Part shown: piece after piece, positions 1-10,416 of the stretch | Layout of the letters: every line of letters starts with the position of its first letter | Position numbering within the stretch: the first letter of the stretch is position 1 | NCBI GenBank assembly: GCA_037953745.1 | Contig: JBAKBP010004466.1 | Location: forward strand, 62,001-126,000 | Source: Lithodes maja | Taxonomy: Eukaryota; Arthropoda; Malacostraca; Decapoda; Lithodidae | Reading direction: 5' to 3' | Length of the DNA: 64,000 bases | Made by a program: the position numbers and the translations under genes | The notes under the pieces: generated by a model | Told to the model about the DNA's origin: nothing | The model's input: the letters and a program-made list of their open reading frames with translations, nothing else | Databases searched by the model: none

Positions 1-293
1 CATTATCGCGGGAGAGAAAAATAACCGATAAATGATGATAATAAGAGGGAAAATAGGTGATAATTGAGGAGGGGAGGGAGGGGGGAATAAGGTGGGGAAG
101 GAGGGGAGGGGGGTGGGTGAGATTTACATGGATGAGTACTGGAGGGGAATTATCTCACCTAGAGACAAATTTTTTTTTTTTTGATAGGCCCTTTTTTTTT
201 TTGGAAAGCTTTTTTTATGGTCCTGCTTCCGTGAGGCCTATCGCGTTCCCTATAGGAAGCCTTCCGTGAGGCCTATCGCGCTTGCCGGGTTAA
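1..293 (-). mobile_element. piggyBac-type MITE, partial copy cut by window edge
   Basis: This stretch is an almost perfect reverse complement of 45465-45757, where the complete element is present. It ends at TTAA (290-293), preceded by the terminal inverted repeat that reads CCCGGCAAGCGC on the other strand. It contains G-rich tracts and two T-runs and has no transposase. TTAA target sites and CCC-starting ends are the piggyBac signature. The LINE frame begins directly beside it, so the MITE appears to sit inside LINE sequence. The other end lies outside the window. Confidence 0.8.
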
Positions 294-2580
294 TAACAGA
301 AACCATGACCCAAATCTGTAGCCACCATATACCTGCAAGACAAACAAAACGAAGAAGCAAACAAGATCGGGAAAGGAGGAGGCTGTACAGAAGAAGAAAA
401 TTACTCGCACAAAGAAGCACACATCAAAATCTACAGGATAGGCAAAAGGCCGAAATAGATAAGAGAAATTGTGGAAATTGAACAAAGACTAAGAATATCA
501 TATGAACTACAACATATGGAAGAGGAGAGGAAAGCTATTGCAGGTATAAAGGAAAATTCCAAATACTTCTTTTCATACGCCAAACAAAAGGCTAAAACAA
601 CATCAAACATCGGCCCACTGAGCAAAGGGGACGGCTCTTTCACAGGGGACAAAAAGGAAATGAGCGAACTCTTAAGCAGGCAGTATGAAATGGCATTCAG
701 TGAGCCTGATGAAACAAAAGTCATCCGAGACCAAAATATATTTTTCATGGAAACCTCCCCCACAGAAACCCCTCAGATGCTGGATATTGATTTCGGTCCA
801 AAAGACATAGAAGAGGCCATTTCCAACATGCCATCCCACTCGGCACCAGGCCCGGACTCATGGAATTCGATCCTAATGAAGAAATGTAAGGAAAACCTCT
901 CAAAACCCCTGGCTATAATGTGGAGAAGGAGTCTAGACACTGGTGACATACCAGATAGCTTGAAAAACGCAATAATTGCCCCACTGCATAAAGGAGGAGT
1001 AAAGCACTACCAAAAAACTACCGCCCGGTAGCTCTAACCTCTCACATCATTAAAGTTTTCGAACGAGTCCTGCGAAGAAAAATTTCAACATTCATGGAGA
1101 CAAATGAACTACACAACACCGGTCAACATGGGTTCAGAGCGGGAAGATCATGTCTCTCACAACTTTTGGAACACTATGACAAAATTCTTAAAGCGCTAGA
1201 AGAAAAGAAAAACGTGGATGTCATTTACACCGATTTTGCTAAGGCATTTGATAAATGTGACCATGGTATAATAGCCCACAAACTGAAAGCAAAAGGTATA
1301 ACTGGGAAAATCGGACGGTGGATATACAATTTCCTCGTAAACCGAAAACAATCAGTAGCAGTAAACCAAGTCACATCTGAGCCTTCGGATGTCAAAAGCT
1401 CAGTGCCCCAAGGAACAGTGCTAGCGCCCCTTCTGTTCCTCATACTAATTTGCGACATAGATACCAACACCAGACACTACAGTGTCGTCTTTTGCTGATG
1501 ACACAAAATTAAGCAAGATAGTAAACACACAAGAAGACACGGGCCGACTGCAGGAAAACATGAATGTAGTGTTCCAGTGGACCAGGGAAAACAACATGCA
1601 ATTCAATGAGGAAAAATTCCAATTAATACGGTACAGAGATAATAATGGTGTTAAAGAAATTACAAATTACTTAACAGAATCTAACCACATAATAGAACGG
1701 AAAGACAGTGTGAGAGACCTTGGGGTATTAATGTCTGAAAATATGGGTTTCAAAGTACATAACCAGGTCAAAGTGGCGGCTGCGAAACGTCTAACGGGTT
1801 GGATTCTGCGTACTTTTAAAACACACGGTGAAGTACCTATGATAACGCTCTTCAAATCTCTAGTGCTACCGCGGCTTGAATATTGTAGCGTATTAACATC
1901 CCCATACAAAGCAGGTGAAATAAATGACGTAGAGAGTGTACAAAGAAATTTCACTTCGCATAGAAGTTCGATAAAACAGCTACACTATTGGGAGCGTTTA
2001 AGAGCACTGAATCTGTACTCACTGGAACGTAGAAGAGAACGTTACCTAATAATATACACGTGGAAAATCGCAGAGGGTTTAGTACCAAACCTACATACTC
2101 CGATAGTCATGAAATTCAGTGATAGGAGAGGCTGGGAATGCGAAATCCCCCGGATGAATAACAGGGGTGCTATGGGCTCTCTGCGAGAGGGCTGGTTATC
2201 ACACAGAGGCCCACGTCTCTTCAACAAACTCCCACGGCGAGTAAGAGACATGAGGGACGTCTTGTTAGACAGCTTCAAGAGAGCCCTGGATGTCGAACTG
2301 CAAAAGGTGCCAGACGAGCCCATCCTCGCAAGGGAGCGAGCTGTCTCTTCAAACAGTCTACTGCACCAAATCACCACCCAAAACGAGGGGCGTCGCGCTC
2401 CTTGGTGCCGCTAGAAGAGTGGCGAACACATCATAAGGTATCATAAGGTAAGGTAAGCCTGATGGTAGCCTAGCCTACCGTCTGTCTTGAGCTTGAACTA
2501 GGCTGCTGACTGTAGCTGACAGTGTGACTACCTTAGCCAATAGTCTATATTGATGGATAATAATATCCAATAATAAAATG
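294..2580 (+). mobile_element. CR1/jockey-like LINE, 5'-truncated
   Basis: This is a degraded non-LTR retrotransposon. It begins inside the region upstream of the reverse transcriptase and runs through the RT and thumb domains to a 3' UTR with an AATAAA-like signal near 2571. A TCATAAGGTA duplication lies around 2431-2450. It is 5'-truncated at or before the MITE boundary. The clade is assigned by general look of the RT (FADD box, AFDKCDH block, VPQGTVLAPLLF block) and could be another member of the jockey superfamily. Confidence 0.8.
330..2414 (+). pseudogene. LINE reverse transcriptase (pol) pseudogene
   Basis: The RT is spread over three frames: a linker and RT N-terminus (about 330-1015), the palm core (about 1016-1490) and the FADD active site plus thumb/C-terminus (1482-2414). 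Visible motifs are APGPDSWN, the GFRAGRSC block, TDFAKAFDKCDH, SSVPQGTVLAPLLF and SSFADDTKLSK. Frameshifts lie near 1000-1018, just before YRPVAL, and near 1480-1490, just before FADD. A further frame shift lies near 470. The first aspartate and the FADD pair remain, but the broken frame means no active enzyme. The endonuclease is missing. Confidence 0.85.
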
Positions 2581-2629
2581 TATTGATTGAAATTAATAGA
2601 CCGAAAAGGCATATGTTCTATCTATCTAT

Positions 2630-4930
2630 CTATTGCCTGACGCCGTGATCCCCGAAGGGGTGGCCACGAACGAACCGCCCCCATGCACCTCTGTCCCCAG
2701 TCAGTCGACGCCCCTCCCCCCAACCAGCACCGCCTTCATTCATGTTGTTCCTCACTCCATCCTTCCACCTCATATTCGGTCTACCTCTCCCCCTCTGTCC
2801 CTCCACCTCGCTCTCGTACACCCTCTTAGTCATTCTCTCGCTTTCCATACGTTCCATATGGCCGAACCATCTCAAGTTGTTCCTTTTCACACTTTCCAGC
2901 ACATCTACCTCCACACCACACCTCCTTCTTACTTCCTCATTAGTCTGTCTATCCCTCCATGTAATTCCGCACGCACTCCTTAAGTAATTCATTTCCACTG
3001 CTCTCACTCTTGGTCTGAGTCTCTCAACCAACGTCCATGCTTCGCTTCCGTAAGTCAGTGTCGGGATTACCACACTGTCATGCAAGGACTTCTTCACTTC
3101 CATACTGACCAACCTATTTCTTGTTACTGCTTTTAGCGTTCCTACAACCCTCTTCCCCTGTTGTACCCTCTCCCGCACCTCTTCATCCATAGTCCCATCT
3201 TTACTCAACACACTGCCCAGATACTTAAAAGAGTTGACGATCTCCATAGCCTGACCGTTCAGCTTCATCTCACACTCTGTGACTTCACCCCTTTCGAAGA
3301 CCATAACCTTGCTCTTCCCCGTATTTACCTTCAAATTCCGTTTTTCGCACACTGTTCCAAACTCATTTACCAGACCCTGCAACTCCCATTCATTATCACT
3401 CATCAGAACTGTATCATCCGCAAACAGCAGTATAGGTAGCTTCCACTCAATTCCCTCCCTTTTCAGCGATACACCAACATCCACTGCTCTTGATAGTATT
3501 TCTTTCATAACTCCATCCATATATACAGTAAACAACCATGGGGACATCACACACCCCTGTTTCAAACCAACATTCAGGTCAAAGAACTCGCTCTGCTCAC
3601 TCTCCACACGTACTGCCGCCTTTGCACCCTCATACATGCTCTTCACTGCTTTCAGCAACTTGCCCTCTACTCCGTATATTCTAAGTACTTTCCACAAACC
3701 TTCTCTATCCACTCTGTCATAGGCCTTCTCCAAGTCCATAAAGGCAACATACACCTTTTGTTTCTTCTCCAGATACTTCTCCACAACACAATTCAGGGTA
3801 AAAATCTGATCTACACATCCTCTTCCCTTCCTAAAGCCTCCCTGCTCGTCGCCTATCCATTTCTCCGTTCTCACTCTCACTCTCTCAATCACTACCCTAC
3901 TGTATACCTTCCCTACTACGCTTAGAAGACATATTCCTCGGTGGTTACCACACACTCCTCTTTCCCCTTTGCCCTTATATAGGGGGACTATTATGCCAGT
4001 CTTCCAGTCATCGGGTGCACTCCCCTTCTCCCATGCTAGTTTGCACATTTTCCATACCCATTCTATCACTATCTCACCACCATACCTCAACATTTCCCCA
4101 CACACTCCATCTGTTCCTGGTGCTTTCCCCAACTTCACTCTTTTCATGGCTTCCCACACTTCTGACCTCCTGATCCCCACCTCCTCCTTCACTACTTCTC
4201 TTCTTCTCCCTCCCATACCATATCCAGCTATGTTTGCTGGCTCTTCATTCCTTTCATTTAGCAACTCACTGAAGTACTCCCTCCATCTTTCGACTCTCTC
4301 TTGCTTCTCGGCTAGCATTCTCCCATTCTTATCTTTCACACCCTTACTGTTTCCCTTGCTACCTTCCCTAACTTTCTTGACTTCTTTCCAGAACAGTTTC
4401 TTACTCTCCCTCCATTTTACACTCAGATTCCTTCCAAATTCCTCATCTACTCTTCTCTTACTTTCCTTCACTACTCTCTTCACCACCCTCTTACTCTCCA
4501 CGTACCTCGCTCGTTTCTGTCTCTCGGAATCTTCATTCCCTCTACTACCCAACCACTCTCTATATGCTTTCTTCTTTTCTTCCACAGCTATTCTTACCTC
4601 TTCTGTCCACCATGCTGTACCTTTCACTCCCCTCCCTCCACACACCTCCTCACATGCTGCACAGATCTCATCCTTAAACACCTTGCTCATCTCCTCCACT
4701 TCCTCCATAACTTCCAGGTCGAACCCACCTAGTCGTCTTTCCACTGCTCTCCTGTACTCCTCCCTGACTTCCTCCTCCTGCAACCTCTCCACCCTCCTCA
4801 CCATTCCACCCTCCTCTCGCCTCCCTCCCGCTCTCCTCACCCACTTCTTTTGTATCCTAACCTTAGCTACCACTACATAATGATCAGACAGACCCCCTCC
4901 AATACCCCTATACAGTATACACCCTAGCAT
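2630..4930 (-). CDS. RTE-like LINE reverse transcriptase, long open frame
   Basis: The 766-codon uninterrupted frame starts with the SDH motif that finishes the endonuclease. It continues through a coiled, charged linker (about residues 30-240), GKAPGTDGV, a fingers/palm region with AFMDLEKAYDRVDREG, GLKQGCVMSPWLF, the active site LLFADDTVLMSD (about residue 500), and a thumb ending with TYGSEAW and LRWFGHMERM. All RT catalytic aspartates are present. The nominal start codon lies within the original single ORF, so the true protein began upstream at 5636. The RT itself looks intact, but the frame break cuts it off from the endonuclease. Confidence 0.8.
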   Translation of the reverse strand: MLGCILYRGIGGGLSDHYVVVAKVRIQKKWVRRAGGRREEGGMVRRVERLQEEEVREEYRRAVERRLGGFDLEVMEEVEEMSKVFKDEICAACEEVCGGRGVKGTAWWTEEVRIAVEEKKKAYREWLGSRGNEDSERQKRARYVESKRVVKRVVKESKRRVDEEFGRNLSVKWRESKKLFWKEVKKVREGSKGNSKGVKDKNGRMLAEKQERVERWREYFSELLNERNEEPANIAGYGMGGRRREVVKEEVGIRRSEVWEAMKRVKLGKAPGTDGVCGEMLRYGGEIVIEWVWKMCKLAWEKGSAPDDWKTGIIVPLYKGKGERGVCGNHRGICLLSVVGKVYSRVVIERVRVRTEKWIGDEQGGFRKGRGCVDQIFTLNCVVEKYLEKKQKVYVAFMDLEKAYDRVDREGLWKVLRIYGVEGKLLKAVKSMYEGAKAAVRVESEQSEFFDLNVGLKQGCVMSPWLFTVYMDGVMKEILSRAVDVGVSLKREGIEWKLPILLFADDTVLMSDNEWELQGLVNEFGTVCEKRNLKVNTGKSKVMVFERGEVTECEMKLNGQAMEIVNSFKYLGSVLSKDGTMDEEVRERVQQGKRVVGTLKAVTRNRLVSMEVKKSLHDSVVIPTLTYGSEAWTLVERLRPRVRAVEMNYLRSACGITWRDRQTNEEVRRRCGVEVDVLESVKRNNLRWFGHMERMESERMTKRVYESEVEGQRGRGRPNMRWKDGVRNNMNEGGAGWGEGRRLTGDRGAWGRFVRGHPFGDHGVRQ

Positions 4931-5636
4931 CCATCACAGATTTCTTCATTCGTTCATCCACACATACATAATCAATCAATGACTTTCGTTCCACCACTGT
5001 CTTATCCTTCATCGTCAACATCCGTTTCCATGTGTACCTGTGGATCATTCTGTGTCGGAAGAAGGTGTTGGCTATCCACAGCCTCCTCCCCACACATACG
5101 TCCACAAGTGCACTACCATTCCCATTCACCTCTGATGGTACCCCCCACCCTCCCACCACTCCCTCAACTTTCCTATCACCCACCTTACCATTCATATCTC
5201 CAATCAGAAATATTCTTTCGTTCTTGTCAAACTTCTCCAGGCACGCTTCCACATTCATCCAGAACTCCTCTTTCTTTCTTTCAAGTATATCCTCTGTCGG
5301 GGCATACACGCATACAATCACCCACGTTTGTATTCCTACTTTCATTCTCACCCACACAATCCTTGAACCCACAGACCCATACTCTCTTACACATTCCTTC
5401 CATTTGCTACTTACAAACAAACATGCACCTTCTCTCGCTGTTCCTTCACTCACTCCAGCACACACACCCATTCCACACTCCCACTCTCTCACATCTGAAC
5501 CTTTCCATTTGGTCTCTGTCATTCCACATACATCCAGCCTGGCATTCACTAACACTTCCAGAACCTCTCTCTCTTTTGTGCCATCATTCATGCCACTAAC
5601 ATTCCATGTAGCCATTCTCAGAATGTCCGAAGGCAT
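4908..5636 (-). pseudogene. RTE-like LINE endonuclease domain (frame-broken from RT)
   Basis: The 242-codon frame begins with a MATWNVSG-type start of an apurinic/apyrimidinic endonuclease fold. It then shows MTETKW (catalytic glutamate, about residue 41), VCVYAPTED, IGDMNGKVGD (about residue 145) and SLIDYVCVD near its end. The last endonuclease motif, SDH, is not in this frame but at the start of the downstream RT frame (GGGLSDHYV). One polyprotein has therefore been split by a small indel near 4908-4925, around the word TATACTGTATA. The family's role is nicking target DNA to prime reverse transcription. Confidence 0.85.
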
Positions 5637-5734
5637 GTCCTTAGTCGGTCGTGGTTCGTCAACGTTGGTTCCGTCCGCATCCGAGGCTGTTCGTTCGTTT
5701 TTTTTTGCTTAGATATTTTTTCCGGGTGGGGGTC

Positions 5735-5826
5735 GCAAGCCCACCGACCCAACCTCTTTAGTTGCCTCTTACGACACGCAGAAGGCACGTGGGGCATATT
5801 CTATTCCCTAACCCCCAGGGGGGGTT
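5735..5826 (-). repeat. conserved LINE 5'-end block (CCCCTGGGGG...TGCGTGTCGTAAGAGG)
   Basis: Read on the minus strand, this block starts with a CCCCCTGGGGG-type palindrome, then an AT-rich spacer, then CTTCTGCGTGTCGTAAGAGG and a GACTAA-like end. The same order of motifs recurs at 8427-8565 (plus) and 13255-13395 (minus). Here and at 13255-13395 it stands at the 5' end of a LINE. It is probably a 5' UTR module shared by distinct LINE families. Whether it folds into a functional RNA is unknown. Confidence 0.6.
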
Positions 5827-6041
5827 ATGTTACAGGCCTAAAACCTTCGCAGACATCGCCAACAAGATTTGAATTTCGTGCTCATAGCCACTGACCAATC
5901 AGCGACGAGAATCAATGTTTGGCTATCAATGTCGTTCAGTCTGCGCAATCATAAACAGGATTGCCCAAACAGAAACAGGATTGCCTGATAGGGTAGACTG
6001 AACGCGCTCCTGATCTGCCAGTTGGACTTACAATTGAAGGG

Positions 6042-6089
6042 CCTTGGGGGCTGTTCGGCCAGGCAGCCTGGGGAACAGCAACAACAACA
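6042..6089 (+). mobile_element. very short retroposon insertion with (CAA)n tail
   Basis: This 48-bp insert ends in an ACAACAACA tail and is flanked by a perfect 12-bp target-site duplication, ACAATTGAAGGG (6030-6041 and 6090-6101). Its body matches the 3' end of the element at 26309-26719 (CTTGGGGCTGTTCGGCCAGG region), so it is a severely 5'-truncated copy of that family. Confidence 0.8.
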
Positions 6090-6886
6090 ACAATTGAAGG
6101 GAGATTTAATACATTGTGGAGGCAGATTAAGATTGGCGTCTCTTTCTGAAGCAAGTAAATATCCAATATTACTGCCCTCCAATCATCCCTTGACCCACCT
6201 TATAATAGATAGGTGTCACCGACTCTGTTGCCATTATGGGGTTGGACACATAGTCACCTATGTTAGACAAAGATGACGGGTTCCTAAAATCAGGCAGATG
6301 GTCAAGAAAGTACTGCGCAAATGTTTAAAATGTAGACGGGTACTGTCAGGGAGCACCTTATGATCCCGTTGGAGTACCTCCCTTACCAGACCTGCGAATC
6401 ACCCCAGGTGACCCATACAAAGTTACCGGGGTGGATTACAGTGGAGCAATCCATGTTAAAGATTTGCCCAATCTTAAGGTATATACTGTATATATGATAT
6501 TTTTCACCTGTGCTATTACCAGATCAATTCACCTGGAACTGGTCACCAATCTCACTTGTGATAGCTTCTTACATGCATTCAGAAGATTCTGCAGTAGACA
6601 AGGATATCTACGTATCATACAGAGTGACAATGCTAAAACATTTATAGGGGCATCTACATATCTTCAAGATGTGAGCAATAACGCCAAGATTCAGACCTGC
6701 CTTGCGGACGTGAAATGCGAGAGGCGATTTATTCCCGCTAGAGCACCTTGGTTCGGCGCGATATGGGAAAGAGCCATCGGGATCGTGAAGGCAGGTTTGA
6801 AGAAGGTGCTGGGTAGAGCTCTCATTTCGATTGAGGAACTCAACACCATACTCTTGGAGATTGAAGCCGTGGTCAATGATCGCCCA

Positions 6887-7116
6887 CAGGACGTAGCTCG
6901 ATTGGTAGAGCGTTCGCCTGCTAACCGTGAGGTTGACGGTTCAAGCCTCGGGCCAGCCAGTGTGTTATTGGCAGACGTCAGTGCTGTTGGTGAACGGTGC
7001 GGTCTAGCAATCTGTGGCAACTATACACTGAGTCCCTGATTCATCAGGGCACCCACCCTAGCCTTGCTATTCAGCAGGGAGTGTATGGTGTTAAAAACTG
7101 CATCATCATCATCATC
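6887..7116 (+). mobile_element. tRNA-derived SINE inserted in the integrase
   Basis: The head (about 6890-6952) looks like a tRNA: box A TAGCTCGATTGG with D-arm pairing and box B GGTTCAAGCC. It is followed by a roughly 150-bp unrelated body and a simple (CAT)n tail (7100-7116). It separates the two halves of a conserved BEL/Pao block after VVNDRP. At about 230 bp it is of usual SINE length. Confidence 0.75.
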
Positions 7117-7371
7117 TCTATATTATGCCTCTGGTGATTTGGAGGACCTAACCCCAATCACACCCTCAGTACTGGTACGAAGATACAGACTGCGGGATCT
7201 TCCTGAGGAACATGATGCGGATGCTGTGGGAGATCCAGAGTATCTGGTAACTCTAAGAGAAGCACAGAAAAGCAAACTAGAACCGATACAGGGTCATTGG
7301 CCCAAGGTGGATGATGTAGTTACTGTCCACGAAGAGGGTCCTCGTGCATTCTGGAAATTATGACGTATTGA

Positions 7372-7505
7372 GGAGCTGAAAGCAGTGAAGAGCATGTATG
7401 AGGGTGCAAAGGCGTCAGTGCGTGTGGACAATGAACAGAGCGAGTTATTTGATCTGAATGTTGGGTTAAAGCAAGGGTGTGTGATGTCCCCATGGGTGTT
7501 CAATA
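7372..7505 (+). mobile_element. RTE-like LINE fragment
   Basis: This piece encodes AVKSMYEGAKASVRV...GLKQGCVMSPWVF, matching the RT palm of the LINE at 2627-5830 (opposite strand). It is joined to the BEL/Pao remnant at GAGGAGCTGAAAG, with a few bases shared by both sides. It stops at ATATACAGTATATAC where the next LINE tail begins. Confidence 0.75.
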
Positions 7506-7571
7506 TACAGTATATACATACATACAGTACATAACATTTTAAGACTCAGTGCTCCACACATACGTGCAGTT

Positions 7572-8450
7572 TCAGTCTCTTGTCCCAATGCCGGCGTTCC
7601 AGGCAACCCTGTTAAGGGCTGCTTCACTTGTCAAGTTTTTGGATTTGAGATCGGCACGTATAGTCCGATCCCAGGTCTTCCTCGGTCCACCCCTTGGTGC
7701 AGCTCCCTCCACAATCACAGACCTGCATTTTTTCACCCAATTTTGTTCATCCATTCTCTCCACATTTCCATACCATCCCAGTCTACTTGTACGCATCACT
7801 TCGCTAATACTCTTTATACCTAAACGTCTCCTCAGCTCAATATTTGTTATTCTATCCTGCAGCCTGGCCCCACACATCCATCTCACCATTCTCATCTCAT
7901 TACGTTCCATTCTGTTGACATCCTCTACTTTAACGTCCCATGTTTCTGAGGCATACGTCATCGCACTTCTAACACATGAGGCATACACCTTTCCCTTCAG
8001 GGGGAGAGGCATTCTTTTCATGGTCAGAATTGGCAGAAGTTCTCTGAACTTCCCCTAGCCACATCTAATTCTAGCGACAGTGGCAGCCTCAGCCCCACCC
8101 CTGGCAGAGATGGTATCTCCTAGGTAACAAAACTTGTCCACCAGCTCCAATGACTCATTTCCAAAATTCACAGCCACAGGATCATCACTTAACACAAGCT
8201 CGCCTTTGCACACTACGCACTTAAATTTCTCTATTTCTGACTTATCCTTCGGCAGGGGTCCCTTTATTCTACTACAGCACTTGCTCCCATGGTGCACCCA
8301 GTGTCGACAGATGCTACATTGAATCGCGTTTACGCCCACACCCTTTCCACACACTGCACATGGGTATACACCGCTCTTTTCCACATTGCCTCGTCTCAAT
8401 CTACAATGCATAACCTTGGTTACCTCCCCAGGGGGTAAGGGGGCCTTCAT
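7572..8450 (-). pseudogene. PHD-finger LINE C-terminal region with zinc finger
   Basis: This is the minus-strand counterpart of 41723-42577. It carries CAVCGKGVGVN, QCSICRHWVHHG, KFKCVVC (Cys4-His-Cys3 order), then CYLGDTISARGGAEAA, and after a frameshift at 8040-8055, MKRMPLPLKGKVY to LGWYGNVERM and RGGPRKTW. The thumb and the RGGPRKTW block are typical of RTE/jockey LINEs. The embedded zinc finger is not part of most RTs I know. Confidence 0.8.
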
Positions 8451-9040
8451 CTAATGGTAGAGGAAAAAAGAATATGCCTCACGCATCCTTCTGCGTGTCG
8501 TACAAGGCGACTAATAGGGGGGGATGGCGATAGACTTGTGGACCAACAGCCATTACTACTATGCAATAAAGTCTTTATCTTAGCACTGTCTTAGTATGGC
8601 ACTGCCGAGGCTGGTGGGGTGCGGATAGGTGCCACAGGGGACTGAGTCTTACCTGAGCGCTGTTTGGCACCACACCTGTGTCAGCAACAGTGTTTGCATG
8701 TTGGAGCAGTGTTGGGGCAGGACTTTATTGTTTTATAGTCCAATTGCCTAATATACAGTAGAGTCTTGTTATGGTGCTGTCTTTTTGTAACACTGTTAAG
8801 GCTGGTGTGGTTGCAGATACTGCAGGTGCAAGTGCTGCAGAGGGACTCTGTTGAGTCTTGCTGAGGCACGGTTAGCACTATACCAACATCAGCCACAGTG
8901 ATGACTTGGTGGGGCAGTGCTGTGGCGGGACTTTATTGTACTGCAGTACACTCCAACTACTGAAAGGCAACCCCGTCTGAGCCGTTACATTGAATGTAAT
9001 GGAAAAATTACGTTAAACCATTGTATGTTGTATGTATGTA
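8427..9040 (+). mobile_element. insertion: LINE 5'-block plus diverged duplicated repeat
   Basis: This segment interrupts the minus-strand LINE between CTACAATGCATAACCTTGG and TATTGACTCTTAAACCC. It starts with the conserved 5' block in plus orientation (8427-8565). Two diverged copies of a roughly 200-bp unit follow (about 8585-8760 and 8765-8960; both contain GGCTGGTG, GCACTA/GCACCA and GGACTTTATTGT). It ends with a (TGTA)n stretch at 9029-9040. It could be a non-autonomous derivative of the host LINE, because its 5' end and tail resemble it. Confidence 0.55.
8850..9015 (+). repeat. dispersed repeat, copy 1
   Basis: The block containing TTAGCACTATACCAACATC, GTGGCGGGACTTTATTGTA and GTCTGAGCCGTTACA recurs as a reverse complement at 17545-17735. 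I do not recognise the family. Confidence 0.6.
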
Positions 9041-10410
9041 TTGACTCTTAAACCCTTGCTCGCCATGCCCTGTCTCCATCTGAGTTTGGCCTCAGTATCT
9101 TGCTTATTGTCAGCTATTAGGACTAAATCGTCTGCATAAAACAGTTCCAACGGGAGTCCGCCTCTAAAAATTCTAGACAGTGCCTCCAGGACCATAATAA
9201 AGAGGGGGCTTAACACTGAACCCTGATAAACTCCAACACGGACTGCGAACTCATCACTCAGTACACCCTCACCGCACTTCGCGAATCCTCATACATCTTC
9301 ATTATCACACGCACCAGCCACTCTTCCACACCAAGTTTCCTCATAGCCCACCCTGTCAAAGGCCTTCTCCAGGTCTACAAACACAAAGTAAAGATCCCTG
9401 CATTTTAGTAAGTATCTTTCCTGTATCTGACGGACTATGAAGATAGCATCGGTTGTACCACGTCCTGGCATAAAACCAAACTGCATATCATCAATGGAAA
9501 TGCTTTGCCTGATCAAACCCTCAAAGACCTTCATGATTTGGTCAAGCATTTTCAGGCCCCTATAATTACTGTACCTCTATCTAGCGCATCCCCTTTTCCT
9601 TTGTACAGTATATATTTACTATTACACTTTGGTGCCAATCCTCTGGGATTTTCTCATCTTTAATAATGGCGTTTATCAACTCAGTGACTAAGTTGACACC
9701 AGTCTCCAGTCTCCCCTGAGGCTTTTATCATCTCAGCGACAATGTCAGAGCACCCTGGAGCTTTACCGTCCTTCATTTTATTGATTGCGTCGCTCACTAC
9801 AGCTGGTGCTATCAAAGGAGGGGGTCCAGATATTGTTTTTTCGATACTAAGCTGTTCCTTATCCCATTCAAACTCTACATTTAGCAATCGTTCATAGTGT
9901 GCCTTCCATGCTTCTCTGATTTCATTTTCTGCATACACAATCTTCCCATTATCGTTTCTAACACACTGTTCACCTATAATATCCTTACTGTAATGTTTAA
10001 CTCGCCTAGCTAGGTTGAAGATCCCATTGGGATTGTCAGTGTTGCACACTTGTTCGAGGACCAGGTCCTTAATGCCTTTCTTAGCATTGTAAATAACTCC
10101 TTTGACAGTTCGTTTAGCTGCCTGGTATTCCTCCTTGCTGCCTCCCTTCTTCCATGCTTTGAAGCATCTCCTTTTCTCTTTCATAGTATGTTCTACCTCA
10201 TCGTTCCACCACCAGGTCTTATTCCTGGGGTGACCCTTTGTTTTCCCACATACTTAGTCAGTGGCAGCGATAAGGCTATGCTTAAGAAAATTCCATTGAC
10301 TATTTACGTCGTTAGGCCTAGCTTCCTTATTTATATTAATTTCTTCCAGTTCACTATGAAACCTATCCCTACCTTCCTTGTTCTTCAGCAGCCACACTTT
10401 CCTTTTGGGC
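9013..10410 (-). pseudogene. PHD-finger LINE reverse transcriptase core, broken
   Basis: The minus-strand pieces in order are KVWLLKNKEGRDRF (10400), a charged linker frame (10184-9681) with KMKDGKAPGCSDIVAEM, then MQFGFMPGRGTTDAIF, FVFVDLEKAFDRVG (9549-9289), and SVLSPLFIMVLEAL with FYADDLVLIAD (9216-9100). The catalytic aspartates can be read, but frames change near 9680, 9560 and 9290. Confidence 0.8.
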
Positions 10411-10416
10411 ATGTAT

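Larger units (their letters stand above)
2627..5830 (-). mobile_element. RTE-like LINE, near full length
   Basis: On the minus strand this element runs from a 5' block (5735-5826) through an APE-type endonuclease and RT to a tail of TAGA units (2618-2634). Such short-unit tails are typical of RTE and related LINEs. A TATGTT-like word flanks both ends and may be the target-site duplication. Two other copies in the window (7372-7505 and 13425-14336) match its RT closely. Only one clear frame break separates endonuclease from RT, so this is a relatively young copy. Confidence 0.85.
5840..7375 (+). pseudogene. BEL/Pao retrotransposon integrase remnant
   Basis: The remnant holds the zinc-binding N-terminus (HCGGRL...HRLCCHYG, 6115-6240), then the integrase core with GVDYSGAI (6430), FTCAITRSIHLEL (6505), IQSDNAKTF (6617) and APWFGAIWERAIG (6745). 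These supply the DDE residues of a retroviral-type integrase. VVNDRP (about 6870-6886) is split from its continuation YASGDLEDLTPITPS (7117 on) by a SINE. The frame also breaks around 6265-6420, and a short non-LTR insertion lies at 6042-6089. It is cut at about 7375 by an RTE fragment. No LTRs, RT or gag are visible nearby. Confidence 0.8.

Noticed and set aside
3969..4880. 303-codon plus-strand frame opposite the RTE-like LINE
   Set aside because: It is Ser/Thr/Pro-rich antisense of a purine-rich coding strand, and the minus strand has clear RT motifs.
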